A stretch of DNA of 64,000 nucleotides, taken from Imperialibacter sp040222815. GTDB taxonomy: Bacteria; Bacteroidota; Bacteroidia; Cytophagales; Cyclobacteriaceae. Position 1 is the first letter of the stretch. Each line of letters opens with the position of its first letter. This document shows positions 35,746-42,572 of the stretch, one piece after another. The DNA lies in contig NZ_JAVKCH010000036.1 of the NCBI RefSeq assembly GCF_040222815.1, positions 62,001 to 126,000 on the forward strand, written 5' to 3'. The notes beneath the pieces are model-generated. The model was not told where the DNA came from, did no database searches, and was given only the letters and a program-made list of their open reading frames with translations. Made by a program: the position numbers and the translations under genes.

Positions 35746-36196
35746 CGTCTCCATTAGTGAATGGCTTCTTTACTGTTTTTACGATTCTTTTAGGTACAGA
35801 ATATAACACAATACCAATTAATGAAATGACTAGAATTAATGTAACTGAAATAGAAAGATTAGTGTATCGCTTCTTGAGCAGGTTATTCTCCTTTTCAAGT
35901 CGGATGTTATCATCAAATAGTTCATTCATGAACTTGTCATCATTACGTTCCCAAGTACGTTGGTACCATCCAAAAATGTTGATTTTTGTCTCCTTCCATT
36001 CGATATATCTTTTCTTTCTTTTTTCAGTTGCGATAAGTACGATAATGTTAACCAGAACACTAGTGGTCGCTATTAATACAATCAATGTTTTGTATTCAAT
36101 AATGAAACTATCACTAACAATATCGGTATTGCCAATCATTTTAATTATATCAGTCATCATGGAGTACGATTTTTTTGGTAGACCAACGGAAAGCAA
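35735..36196 (-). CDS. passenger gene: two-pass membrane protein with coiled coil
   Basis: 153 residues; no known family recognised. Transmembrane helices lie at about 37-57 (TLIVLIATTSVLVNIIVLIA) and 113-133 (SISVTLILVISLIGIVLYSV). Between them is a charged, probably cytoplasmic segment with a short coiled coil (DDNIRLEKENNLLKKRY). It is convergent with the transposase, overlapping its 3' end by 11 bp, and lies inside the inverted repeats, so it travels with the element. An in-frame Met at residue 13 or 14 could also be the start. Confidence 0.7.
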   Translation of the reverse strand: MLSVGLPKKSYSMMTDIIKMIGNTDIVSDSFIIEYKTLIVLIATTSVLVNIIVLIATEKRKKRYIEWKETKINIFGWYQRTWERNDDKFMNELFDDNIRLEKENNLLKKRYTNLSISVTLILVISLIGIVLYSVPKRIVKTVKKPFTNGDASS

Positions 36197-36278
36197 GTTG
36201 ATAATAAGCGACAGGTATCAAATTGATTTACTTAAATACAAATTGTACCAAACTAAGAAATAAACATGAAAACTGGAA

Positions 36279-36296
36279 TTAGCGGGATAAGTGCGT
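36279..36296 (-). repeat. right terminal inverted repeat of the IS1595-family element
   Basis: TTAGCGGGATAAGTGCGT, the exact complement of 34181-34198. It ends 14 bp before the PadR start codon at 36311. Confidence 0.82.
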
Positions 36297-36310
36297 AAAA
36301 ATATATACTG

Positions 36311-36649
36311 ATGAAAGGAACTTCCATAGGAGAATTTGAAGAGCTCTGCCTGCTGGCGGTAGGGGTGCTGTACCCCGAGGCCTATGGGCTGTCGATCAAA
36401 GATGAAATAGAAAGCCGCACCGGTCGCTCGGCTACTATCAGTACCGTGCACTCCACTTTGATAAGGTTACAGGAAAAAGGCTTGCTGCAATCGGAAATGG
36501 GCGGCGCCACTGAGGAGCGGGGCGGACGTACCAAGCGGCTTTTTGAACTAACTGCATTCGGCAAGAATGTGATCAACGAGGCGAGAGAGCTGAGGAATGG
36601 GATGTGGAGGGATATTCCGAAGGTGATATGGGAGGGAAGTAGTAAGTAG
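36311..36649 (+). CDS. PadR-family transcriptional regulator
   Basis: 112 residues, a PadR winged helix: EFEELCLLAVGVLYPEAYGL, STVHSTLIRLQEKGLLQSEM, GGRTKRLFELTAFGKNVI. In Cytophagales a PadR gene of this kind commonly precedes an FtsX-like permease gene, as here, and the regulator is thought to repress that operon. The insertion element ends 14 bp ahead of its start codon, so its native promoter (about 34100) is now 2.2 kb away. Confidence 0.92.
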   Translation: MKGTSIGEFEELCLLAVGVLYPEAYGLSIKDEIESRTGRSATISTVHSTLIRLQEKGLLQSEMGGATEERGGRTKRLFELTAFGKNVINEARELRNGMWRDIPKVIWEGSSK

Positions 36650-36699
36650 TAATTGGTAAGTAGTAAGAGAGTGAGGAGACGGAAGTTTGAAGACGGGAG

Positions 36700-36780
36700 A
36701 CAGGAGAGGGAAGACGGAAGACGGACAAACAGGAGAGGGAAGGCGGAAGATAGGAGAGGGAAGACGGAAGTCCGGAGTTG
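36700..36780. repeat. purine-rich imperfect tandem repeats (AGGAGAGGGAAGACGGAAG)
   Basis: AGGAGAGGGAAG(A/G)CGGAAG recurs from about 36702, 36731 and 36752, in a strand almost free of pyrimidines. Related GAGTGAGGAGACGG occurs at about 36669 and 36890. This is slippage-prone DNA; no function is evident. Confidence 0.7.
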
Positions 36781-36904
36781 AGTGAACGGTGGCAGGCGTC
36801 GGTACGGCGGGGATGGCATGCGGGCAGAGAGCCGTCAGCCGCCGGGTTGGTGGAAGAAGTTGAGAGTGGGGGGAATAGTAAGTAGTCGGAGAGTGAGGAG
36901 ACGG

Positions 36905-36930
36905 CCCGCCTACGCTAAAGCTTCTGCGGG
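36905..36930. repeat. REP-like palindromic repeat, single copy
   Basis: CCCGCCTACGCTAAAGCTTC followed by TGCGGG: outer CCCGC/GCGGG arms around a central AAGCTT. Three near-copies lie at 40498-40583 on the far side of the permease gene. Confidence 0.7.
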
Positions 36931-36981
36931 CAAGGAAGACGGGGGATAGTAGTGCTGGCGTCGGCAAGACGAGTAAAAAAA

Positions 36982-37102
36982 CCGGTGTCTGACGGCTCTT
37001 TCAGGGTGGCTAGCTGGCCGTGCCGACACCTGCGTCAAGCCCTGAGCCGGGCACCCCTGAAGGGGCGCAATAGAATAAGGATGGCGGTGAAGCCCCATCC
37101 TT
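36982..37102. repeat. bipartite dispersed repeat, left copy
   Basis: Part 1 (36982-37032) begins CCGGTGTCTGACGGCTCTTT and ends CCGACACCTG. Part 2 (37051-37102) contains CCCTGAAGGGG and AGGATGGCGGTGAAGCCCCA. Both parts recur in the same order and orientation at 40699-40855, with about 4-6 mismatches per part. The spacer differs in length. Confidence 0.8.
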
Positions 37103-37282
37103 GAGAAGTGTGAAAGCCCGGTGTGAAAACACACCTGGGAACAAAATTGGTTACAAGAGAAAGTCGGACAGTCAGAGAGTCGGACAGTCGGACAGTCTCT
37201 AACGCAATAAAGTAAACGAGACTGAAGACTTTTGCACCTTAGCGCTTCCCCCTCACGGGGATTTGCGTGAAACATAAAAAGC

Positions 37283-39901
37283 ATGAAACAACAACCACCT
37301 AAATGGATCAACCGCCTGCTCGACTGGTACTGCAGCGAGGAGTACGCCAATGAAATCCGTGGCGATATGCTCGAGCTGTTCGACCGCTGGGTGGAGGAGA
37401 AGGGGCTTTGGAAGGCCAAATGGCTTTATGTGGCCAATGGGCTGATGTTCATGCGGCTGTACAATACAAGACTAAGGAAAACTCAAATAAAGACTAATCA
37501 AATGACAATGATCGCCCATTACCTCAAAATCGCCGGCCGCAACATGGCCCGCCAAAAGCTGTATACACTGGCCAATATCGTTGGCCTGTCTGTCGGTATC
37601 GCCGTCAGTCTCATGATCTTTCTGCATGTGGACAAGGAGCTGAGCTACGAAAAGGCTTATCCAAAACATAACAATATCTACCGCCTGGCTGCCACCACCT
37701 GGGCCAAGTCGTCGCCCACGCAAGGAGAGGCTTTCAAAGCCTATATGCCGGAGGTGAAGGAGTTTTGCCGCTTTGCAGACTTTGGTGGGGAGCTTACTGT
37801 GCTCAATGTGGGCGAAGACTTCTTTGACGTGGAGCATGTGTACCTGGCCGATCAGTCAGCCATCGATATGTTTGACTACCAGTTTGTAAACGGCACTGCG
37901 GAAGGAGCCCTCACCCGGCCAGGCACCACTCTTCTTACCGAGTCGCTGGCGAAAAAAGTATTTGGAACAGACAATCCGGTTGGCCAAACCATCGAACTGA
38001 ATGAGAACGACAAATTTGAAGTGACCGGCGTGATCAAAGACCTGCCGACCAACTCTCATATTAAAGCCGAGCTGCTGGTTTCCATGCCGACTTTTATGAA
38101 ATGGGTAGATGCCGATTGGTATAGTAACAAAGGCTGGATGGTTATGTACACCTATGTGCTGTTCGACAACCAGCAGCAAGCCGAAAGTGCCATGACCAAA
38201 ATGCTCGACTTTCAAATCGACTACAGGCAAATTACAGAAGAGGGGATGGCAGAGGTAAAGGCGGAAAATTTCTTCTATGAGCTTATGCCGCTGACCGACA
38301 TCCACCTGGGGTCAAACAAGATTCAGGAAATGGGGCCAAACTCCAGCGCCACCTATATCTATATTTTTATCACGCTAGCAGTGTTCATTACTATCATCGC
38401 CTGTGTCAACTTTGTCAATATTTTCGTCACTATTTCCATGCGGCGCATCAAAGAGATTGGCATGCGCAAGGTGATGGGTGCCAAAAGGGGGCAGCTGCTA
38501 CAGCAGTTCCTTGGAGAGAGCATCCTTACATCGGTGCTGTCGGCCCTGGTGGCGTTGCTGCTTTGTGCGATTGCCATGCCGTTTTACAACTCGCTGGCTG
38601 GATCCGGCATTGAAGCCATGCAATTGCTCGAGCTGAAATACCTGGTGTTTTTAGTGGGGATTGTCTTGCTGATCGGCTTGCTGGCCGGTGCCTATCCAGC
38701 ACTTGTGGTGTCGGGCTTTACACCTATCAGGGCTTTGTCGGCCAAGCGGGATGCCCGCACGAGCGGCGTGTCTGGTTTCCGCAAGGGGCTGGTGGTATTT
38801 CAGTTTGTATTGTCGCTGTTCATCATTATCAGCACAGTGGCGGTAACAGAGCAAATGAACTTTGTAAGAGACAAAGACCTGGGCTTCTCGGCCAGCCATG
38901 TGGTGGCGGTAAAAACCTACGGCAAAATGAAGGAGCAGCTAGTGGAGAACCGGGAAAGTCTCTTTGCCCGGCTGAAGGAAAATCCGGCCATTGAGGACGT
39001 GAGTCTGTCGTCGAACCTGATGGGCGACCAGCTCAGCGTGGAGGGGTTCCGGCTGGCCTCCATGGATCCGGATGCTGACTACCCGTCGGTCAATGTTTTG
39101 CGGGTAGATGAGGGCTTCCTCAGCACCCTGGACATTGAGCTGCTGTCGGGGCGCACATTTCAGCCGAAAGCCGACACAGGAGGTGTCTACATCATCAATA
39201 AAAAACTGGCCGACCTGTGGGGGATAGAAAACCCCGTAGGAGAGATGGCCGAGCAGATGACAAGGAATGAGCGAGGGCCGATTATCGGCATGATCGATGA
39301 TATTCACTACTACTCCCTGCACAGGGAGGTGGAGCCGCTGGTGATAGAGTATAAACCATGGTGGACAGGTTATATGCTGGTAGAAATCGACGCAGAGAAT
39401 GTGCCGCAGACGGTGGCTTACCTCGAAAACTTTGTGCAGGACGTGGCTCCAGCCAGCATTTTCCATTACCGCTTTCTTGATGATCGCATCGACGCACTCT
39501 ACAAAGAGGAGTACAGCATGTTCAGAATCTTCAGGGTGTTTTCCGTGCTGGCGATCATGATTTCATGCATTGGCCTGTTGGGATTGGCAGCCATTGAGGT
39601 ACAGCGCCGTACCAAGGAGATAGGCATCCGCAAGGTGCTGGGTGCCAGCAACCAGGGGATTTTGGGGCTGCTGAGCCGGCAGTTTGTGGTGATGGTGGGT
39701 ATAGCCATTGCGGTTACTGTTCCCTTAACCATTTATGCCATCGGCGAGTGGCTGGCCAATTTTGAGTACCATATTACACCCGGTGTGCTGACGTATGTGC
39801 TGCCCTCAGTGTTTTTCATCGTGCTGGCGATTGCCATGGTGGGCTTGCAGGCGTTTAGAGCTGCGACGACCAATCCGTCGGATTCGTTAAGATATGAGTA
39901 G
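37283..39901 (+). CDS. FtsX/MacB-like ABC transporter permease with N-terminal prefix domain
   Basis: 872 residues. Residues 1-60 (PPKWINRLLDWYCSEEY, EIRGDMLELFDRW) are the permease prefix domain of Cytophagales proteins. A first helix at about 95-112 precedes a MacB-type periplasmic domain, three helices within about 350-480 (ITIIACVNFVNIFVTISMRR, EIGMRKVMGAKRGQLLQQFL), a second periplasmic domain, and a last FtsX block (EIGIRKVLGASNQGILGLLS). The duplicated RRxKEIGxRKVxGA motif is typical. No ATPase gene is nearby, so the partner is elsewhere. The regulator is the PadR gene upstream. Confidence 0.93.
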   Translation: MKQQPPKWINRLLDWYCSEEYANEIRGDMLELFDRWVEEKGLWKAKWLYVANGLMFMRLYNTRLRKTQIKTNQMTMIAHYLKIAGRNMARQKLYTLANIVGLSVGIAVSLMIFLHVDKELSYEKAYPKHNNIYRLAATTWAKSSPTQGEAFKAYMPEVKEFCRFADFGGELTVLNVGEDFFDVEHVYLADQSAIDMFDYQFVNGTAEGALTRPGTTLLTESLAKKVFGTDNPVGQTIELNENDKFEVTGVIKDLPTNSHIKAELLVSMPTFMKWVDADWYSNKGWMVMYTYVLFDNQQQAESAMTKMLDFQIDYRQITEEGMAEVKAENFFYELMPLTDIHLGSNKIQEMGPNSSATYIYIFITLAVFITIIACVNFVNIFVTISMRRIKEIGMRKVMGAKRGQLLQQFLGESILTSVLSALVALLLCAIAMPFYNSLAGSGIEAMQLLELKYLVFLVGIVLLIGLLAGAYPALVVSGFTPIRALSAKRDARTSGVSGFRKGLVVFQFVLSLFIIISTVAVTEQMNFVRDKDLGFSASHVVAVKTYGKMKEQLVENRESLFARLKENPAIEDVSLSSNLMGDQLSVEGFRLASMDPDADYPSVNVLRVDEGFLSTLDIELLSGRTFQPKADTGGVYIINKKLADLWGIENPVGEMAEQMTRNERGPIIGMIDDIHYYSLHREVEPLVIEYKPWWTGYMLVEIDAENVPQTVAYLENFVQDVAPASIFHYRFLDDRIDALYKEEYSMFRIFRVFSVLAIMISCIGLLGLAAIEVQRRTKEIGIRKVLGASNQGILGLLSRQFVVMVGIAIAVTVPLTIYAIGEWLANFEYHITPGVLTYVLPSVFFIVLAIAMVGLQAFRAATTNPSDSLRYE

Positions 39902-39907
39902 AACAGC

Positions 39908-39927
39908 CGGGTGTGAAGACACACCCG
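39908..39927. terminator. hairpin directly after the permease gene
   Basis: CGGGTGTG AAGA CACACCCG is a perfect 8-bp stem beginning 6 bp after the stop. It lacks a U-tract, so it may act as an mRNA end stabiliser more than a terminator. A sister hairpin (GGTGTG aaaa CACACC) lies at 37120-37135, before the gene. Confidence 0.5.
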
Positions 39928-39988
39928 AAGACGGTTAGAAGTGAAGGCACATGCGGGGATGGAGCTAGCCTGTGCCAGAGGCTTCGGC

Positions 39989-40107
39989 AAAGTTGTTCTC
40001 GCATACCCGTGAAAAATGACTGAATAGCCGCCTATAATGATGAAATCTACCTCAGCCTTTGTAAGCTGTATGAGTAACTTTTGATGCGACTCTACAAAAA
40101 GATTCAT
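39989..40107 (-). pseudogene. nucleotidyltransferase gene, 5' fragment
   Basis: The start is intact: MNLFVESHQKLLIQLTKAEV, then DFIIIGGYSVIFHGYARTT. This is the opening of a MNT/AbiEii-like nucleotidyltransferase (GGxxVxxHGxxRxT). The catalytic Asp pair that should follow (GDxD) is missing; the sequence changes to unrelated, repeat-like DNA and the frame then overlaps the permease gene. The frame is open to 39733, but those residues look like a shadow of the permease gene. It starts with a 4-bp overlap with the small gene upstream. Confidence 0.7.
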
Positions 40108-40316
40108 TCGTTCCTGGTGATCTCAACCCTCGTAGCACGCCTCCTTTTCGAAAGCTGGGCCCTTGTGACCCCATAAGCCCTCAGTGTTAAGTCAACCGTG
40201 TTTTTGATTCGCTCATATGGAGAGGTCGCAGCCATTTCCTGGATGTCAGATTCGTTCATCTGTTCGAATGAATCCAGGATGGTGATTCGGTTTTTCTTTT
40301 GAGTAGGGGTTGGCAT
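40104..40316 (-). CDS. small partner protein of the broken nucleotidyltransferase
   Basis: 70 residues, charged and without membrane segment: ITILDSFEQMNESDIQEMAA, SPYERIKNTVDLTLRAYG, ending in a basic tail (SKRRRATRVEITRNE). Small proteins of this form often precede nucleotidyltransferase genes in Bacteroidota with a 4-bp overlap, as here, and may be a toxin-antitoxin-like partner; that role is inference. The gene itself looks whole, but its partner is truncated, so it may be decaying. Confidence 0.6.
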   Translation of the reverse strand: MPTPTQKKNRITILDSFEQMNESDIQEMAATSPYERIKNTVDLTLRAYGVTRAQLSKRRRATRVEITRNE

Positions 40317-40497
40317 TTGTTCTTTTAGAGATATTTGTCTTTCTGATTGCGGCTATTGATCATGATCTCAAATAACCCTGCTCATCTCTTTCTAATGCAA
40401 TTTAAGGTTTTGAGTGAATGTTTGGTTAAAACGATTGGTTAATTATGGATTCGCTGAGGTATGAGTAGCACGGCGTGAGGATAAATCCAGGGACAAT

Positions 40498-40583
40498 CCC
40501 GCCTACGCTGAAGCTTAGTCGGACGACCCGCCTTCGCTAAAGCTTCAGCAGCTCCGACCCGCCTTCGCTAAAGCTTCGGCGGA
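40498..40583. repeat. three REP-like palindromes in tandem
   Basis: Copies start at 40498 (CCCGCCTACGCTGAAGCTTA), 40527 (CCCGCCTTCGCTAAAGCTTC) and 40558 (same core, ending GGCGGAC). Spacing is 29-31 bp. They match the single copy at 36905-36930. Each has CCCGCC at one end, AAGCTT in the middle and a more or less decayed GGCGG end. Confidence 0.78.
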
Positions 40584-40698
40584 CCAGAAATATTGCGTGC
40601 ATCCTTTGTGTCCTCGTGCCTTAGTGGCAATGAAGCTCCATTTTGAGAAGTTGCAGATGGTGGAAGTATGAAGGCAGGAACCCCTGGCAATGCACCCA

Positions 40699-40855
40699 CC
40701 CGGTGTCTGACGGCTCTTTCAGAGTGGCTAATTGGCCGTGCCGAGACCTGACGAACCCAGTGTCGACGGCCTTGTACGGTGTTGCCATGTGATGTCTGAA
40801 ATCAAAGCCCTGAAAGGGTGTAATAAGAAAAGGATGGCGGTGCAGCCCCATCCTA
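40699..40855. repeat. bipartite dispersed repeat, right copy
   Basis: Part 1 (from 40699) matches CCGGTGTCTGACGGCTCTTT to CCGAGACCTG. Part 2 (40806-40855) contains CCCTGAAAGGG and AGGATGGCGGTGCAGCCCCA. It is in the same orientation as the copy at 36982-37102, but the spacer between parts is about 55 bp longer. Confidence 0.8.
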
Positions 40856-40867
40856 CGAAGCAGCCTT

Positions 40868-41512
40868 TCAATCCCTGATCCAAACCAAATTTACCGGCGT
40901 GCGACTTTCTTTAGTAGCCAGTTCTTTGAACCGGCTCATCATTTTCATAGGCCCGTCGATGGTGAAGGTATCTTCCAGCATAGAAGGAAAATGGCTGGGG
41001 TTGGTGCGGTAGGTATAGGTTACATGAGTAGAACGCTCTCCATTTTTAGAGAAGCTCCATTCCCGCTCGGGTACGTTCACCCTTGTCATAGAGGTAGCTT
41101 CCTTTTCATGTGGTGAAGAGCGGAGGTTCACCGTTACAGTTTTGAAGTCAGGTGTGTGGTTGAATGTAGCCAGGGTAACCATATCTCTGTTGGGAATGGG
41201 CCATGGCAAATCGATCACCTGATAGAAGACAAGGGACTTTTCGTGATGGTATTTTATAAGCTCGCTGCTCTTCATACCATCCATGAAATCGGTATGGAAT
41301 TCAGTATTGTAAAGGATGTTGACACAGGTTTTGACACTGGCTGGCACAGTGAAAACCGCCATGAAGTTCCTTAGCGTGTCGCACTTGTGGTCCGATTCAT
41401 AGAGGGTGATGCCATTGAGCTCCTCCAGCACTGTCCACTGGGGCTGGGAACGGCAGGTAAAACCAAACAGAAAAAATGTAGTAAGCAGCGAATAAAAAAA
41501 GTATCTCAACAT
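40868..41512 (-). CDS. START-domain lipoprotein
   Basis: 214 residues. A lipoprotein signal ends at Cys20 (FFLFGFTCRS). A START-type lipid-binding fold fills about 25-205: WTVLEELNGITLYESDH, FYQVIDLPWPIPNRDMVTLA, STHVTYTYRTNPSHFPSML. START domains bind a hydrophobic ligand in a deep pocket. An envelope-anchored bacterial version may handle lipids; the ligand is unknown. It lies between the repeat-rich gap and the terminator of the exopolysaccharide locus. Confidence 0.8.
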   Translation of the reverse strand: MLRYFFYSLLTTFFLFGFTCRSQPQWTVLEELNGITLYESDHKCDTLRNFMAVFTVPASVKTCVNILYNTEFHTDFMDGMKSSELIKYHHEKSLVFYQVIDLPWPIPNRDMVTLATFNHTPDFKTVTVNLRSSPHEKEATSMTRVNVPEREWSFSKNGERSTHVTYTYRTNPSHFPSMLEDTFTIDGPMKMMSRFKELATKESRTPVNLVWIRD

Positions 41513-41566
41513 TATATCTCAGCATTATATGTGAGCATTGCAGCATCAAGATACGAAAAGCAAAAT

Positions 41567-41598
41567 AAAAAGGCACGCTCAAAATGAGGTGCCTTTTT
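41567..41598. terminator. intrinsic terminator at the end of the exopolysaccharide operon
   Basis: AAAAAGGCAC / GTGCCTTTTT, a perfect 10-bp stem with a 12-base loop. It lies 23 bp after the stop of the glycosyltransferase gene (minus strand) and has an A-rich left flank, so it can end the minus-strand transcript. Confidence 0.85.
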
Positions 41599-41620
41599 CC
41601 TAAACCTACTCTAAAACCAC

Positions 41621-42511
41621 TCAAAACATTTTCTTATGTATTTTATTGGCGTTCCAAAATCTGGGATAAAACCTGATCAGGTCCCACCACCAGATGAAAG
41701 TCAGGGCCAATCCCTGGAACATCAGCTTTGGTCTTTTCAGGTACTTAAACCTTGTTTTGAAATAATACCATTGTGTCTTTATCATTACCTCCCAGTAGAT
41801 GATTTGCCAGGGTGAGCTGCCTCTGTTTTTCCGGTAGCTTTCCGGATCCTTGTAGAATAGGCGAAACTCACTTTCCATGATCTTCATCCTTTTGGAAACC
41901 TTCGTGAAGGTATCCATGCGGGGTGGGTGATATACGAGCATATCAGCGCAGAATCCAATCTCTCCGTTTTTCTGTATTCTCCAGGCCAGGTCGGCGTCTT
42001 CGTTGTGCGGAAAAGGAAATTCCGTATCGAATCCGCCAACGGCGTCAAGAGCACTCTTCAGGTAGGCAGCGTTACAAGTAGGAACGCTTTTGTTGCCTTG
42101 TGTATTATCTATCTGGTGAGTCAGAGGTGTGATTTTATCCTTGTCAGTAAAAGTGCTTCCCTGCAAACCCACTATGTCGCTATTCTTAAATTGAGCATCA
42201 ATCGTACATAGCCAGTTTTGTGAAGGGATGCAGTCGTCGTCAGTGAAGGCGACTATTCTTCCTTTTGCATACTGAATCCCCAGATTTCTTGCAGCAGCAG
42301 GGCCCTGGTTTTGTTGATTGAAGAAACGAAGACCAATGGTGCCGAAAACAGAGTATTCCTCAAGCAATTCAACGGTTCCGTCGGTGGAGCCATCGTTGAT
42401 CACAATTACCTCGTAAGAAAGATGGCAGAAGTCCTGGCGGCTAAGAGCATCCAGGGTTTCCTTTAGAGAATCCCGTCTGTTATAGGTCGCAATTATTACC
42501 GAAATATCCAT
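41621..42511 (-). CDS. glycosyltransferase family 2
   Basis: 296 residues, a GT-A fold: IIATYNRRDSLKETLDALSR, VINDGSTDGTVELLEE (first Asp), AFTDDDCIPSQNW (DxD), VGGFDTEFPFPHNEDADLAW (acceptor-side ED). C-terminal aromatic and basic stretches (WWWDLIRFYPRFW) suggest contact with the membrane but no clear multi-pass region. It is the last gene of the exopolysaccharide run, 61 bp after the flippase, and should add a sugar to the lipid-linked repeat unit. Confidence 0.93.
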   Translation of the reverse strand: MDISVIIATYNRRDSLKETLDALSRQDFCHLSYEVIVINDGSTDGTVELLEEYSVFGTIGLRFFNQQNQGPAAARNLGIQYAKGRIVAFTDDDCIPSQNWLCTIDAQFKNSDIVGLQGSTFTDKDKITPLTHQIDNTQGNKSVPTCNAAYLKSALDAVGGFDTEFPFPHNEDADLAWRIQKNGEIGFCADMLVYHPPRMDTFTKVSKRMKIMESEFRLFYKDPESYRKNRGSSPWQIIYWEVMIKTQWYYFKTRFKYLKRPKLMFQGLALTFIWWWDLIRFYPRFWNANKIHKKMF

Positions 42512-42572
42512 AGCGAAAAATTTTCAGGTTTTAGAATGGGCGTGGTGTACCCGGTAGCTGTCGATAGTTTTT

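Larger units (their letters stand above)
34181..36296. mobile_element. IS1595-family insertion element with two passenger genes
   Basis: An element of about 2.1 kb. Its ends are an 18-bp perfect inverted repeat, ACGCACTTATCCCGCTAA at 34181-34198 and its complement at 36279-36296, with weaker similarity continuing about 12 bp inward. It is flanked by AAAAAT at 34175-34180 and 36297-36302, a probable 6-bp target duplication (the family more often makes 8 bp, so this is tentative). Inside are a membrane-protein gene, the transposase gene and a second membrane-protein gene in the opposite direction. The transposase and both ends look intact, so it may be active. Confidence 0.82.
36650..37282. other. 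633-bp repeat-rich gap between PadR and the permease gene
   Basis: It contains a purine-rich block (36640-36780), a REP-like palindrome (36905-36930), the left copy of a bipartite dispersed repeat (36982-37102), a GGTGTG-aaaa-CACACC hairpin (37120-37135) and short AGTCGGAC tandem repeats (37162-37197). Reading frames crossing the purine block are low-complexity and not called. GACTTTTG at 37227-37234 is one mismatch from a -7 element for the permease gene. Confidence 0.65.
40317..40867. other. 551-bp repeat-rich gap
   Basis: It holds three REP-like palindromes (40498-40583) and the right copy of the bipartite repeat (40699-40855). About 180 bp next to the small gene (40317-40497) show nothing recognisable. 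No gene is supported. Confidence 0.65.

Noticed and set aside
36382..37419. Minus-strand frames across the purine-rich block and PadR gene
   Set aside because: Low-complexity Pro/Ser/Leu translations of a purine tract, or shadows of real genes.
39733..39988. Continuation of the nucleotidyltransferase frame into the permease gene
   Set aside because: The residues after the break do not fit the family and lie antisense to a well-supported permease C-terminus.
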